Source of the DNA: Cymbidium sinense
Taxonomy: Eukaryota; Streptophyta; Magnoliopsida; Asparagales; Orchidaceae
Length of the DNA stretch: 64,000 bases
Reading direction: 5' to 3'
NCBI GenBank assembly: GCA_021442155.1
Contig: CM038229.1
Coordinates: forward strand, 72,808,443 to 72,872,442
Position numbers and translations under genes: made by a program. This document shows, in pieces, positions 63,901 through 64,000 of the stretch (position 1 is the first letter of the stretch; every line of letters begins with the position of its first letter). The notes under the pieces were generated by a model. The model had not been told where the DNA came from. It did not search any database and saw only the letters and a program-made list of their open reading frames with translations.

Positions 63901-64000
63901 CCTTTAGAGGAACGACGAATCGAAGCCAAGGGTCGTCATCGCCTAAACCAAGTCATCGCCGTTGATCGTCTTTCGCTTCTCCCGTTGGCACTTATCGGAA
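60984..64000 (-). repeat. Tat LTR on the minus strand, running off the window
   Basis: The plus-strand TGTGGGCTCTGAAAATTCG start equals the 3' end of the LTR at 3368 in the same orientation, and blocks match it in order (GGCAGATGGAATAGTAGATAAG at 61060, AACTTTCGATTAAA, GTGGATGGTTGGGGGAACG, AATTTAATTTATTGTTTCAG). Its left neighbour is LINE sequence, so this is either a solo LTR or the 3' LTR of a minus-strand element continuing to the right. From 63150 it is GC-richer with short related words (ACACCCTGATGAGCATGAC at 63504, ACGCCCTGATGAGTATAAC at 63564). The minus ORF at 63590-63856 lies in this leader part and has no recognised domain. Confidence 0.8.

Overview
This is nuclear DNA from a flowering plant. 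It is AT-rich and packed with decayed, mutually nested retrotransposons, and it has one clear host gene split over very long introns. No RNA gene, operon or CRISPR array is visible. The gene is a QUA2-like (QUL1/QUL2, PMT4/PMT5-type) Golgi methyltransferase on the minus strand. I cannot name the species from the sequence; monocot versus eudicot is not decided.

Layout, left to right. (1) 1-2236 is the 3' part of a non-coding repeat that I call element B. It sits inside a minus-strand Tat-lineage Ty3/gypsy element. The leader and ORF1 remnant of that Tat element are at 2237-3367 and its 5' LTR at 3368-8450. The LTR carries an array of stem-loop motifs, a small DNA-transposon-like insertion with a 10-bp target duplication (6323-7473), a long TA tract and a duplicated 330-bp U3 unit. 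(2) 8451-about 11110 is the 5' part (LTR, primer site, gag, protease-linker region) of a different gypsy element on the minus strand, cut by the Tat insertion. (3) 12453-45798 is one 33-kb nested Tat element on the plus strand, bounded by a perfect 5-bp duplication AACAC. It has LTRs of about 4 kb, a primer site, ORF1, gag, RT, two RNase H domains and an integrase, all full of stops. It is interrupted twice by full copies of element B: 24571-about 32162 (plus) inside integrase and 36374-44278 (minus) inside the 3' LTR. (4) From 46330 rightward is the methyltransferase gene. Its six C-terminal coding exons (410 codons including the stop) have consistent splice phases and no internal stops, although introns of 5.3 and 5.5 kb separate the last three. 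The last intron holds a solo Tat LTR with a perfect duplication ATCAT. The intron before it holds a minus-strand copia element that was itself hit by a LINE. Upstream of the first visible exon there is a second LINE fragment and then a further Tat LTR (60984 to the window end). The N-terminal exons were not found and probably lie beyond the right edge.

The working picture is a gene kept intact while its introns were filled by transposons, next to a deep retrotransposon nest. The least explained items are the 7.6-7.9 kb non-coding element B (TG...CA ends, 5-bp duplication, three copies, all inside Tat elements), the stem-loop array in the transcribed part of one Tat LTR subfamily, and an 800-bp block that differs completely between the two LTRs of the 33-kb element. 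Coordinates of splice sites, TSDs and LTR ends were read directly. Edges given as 'about' are alignments by eye.
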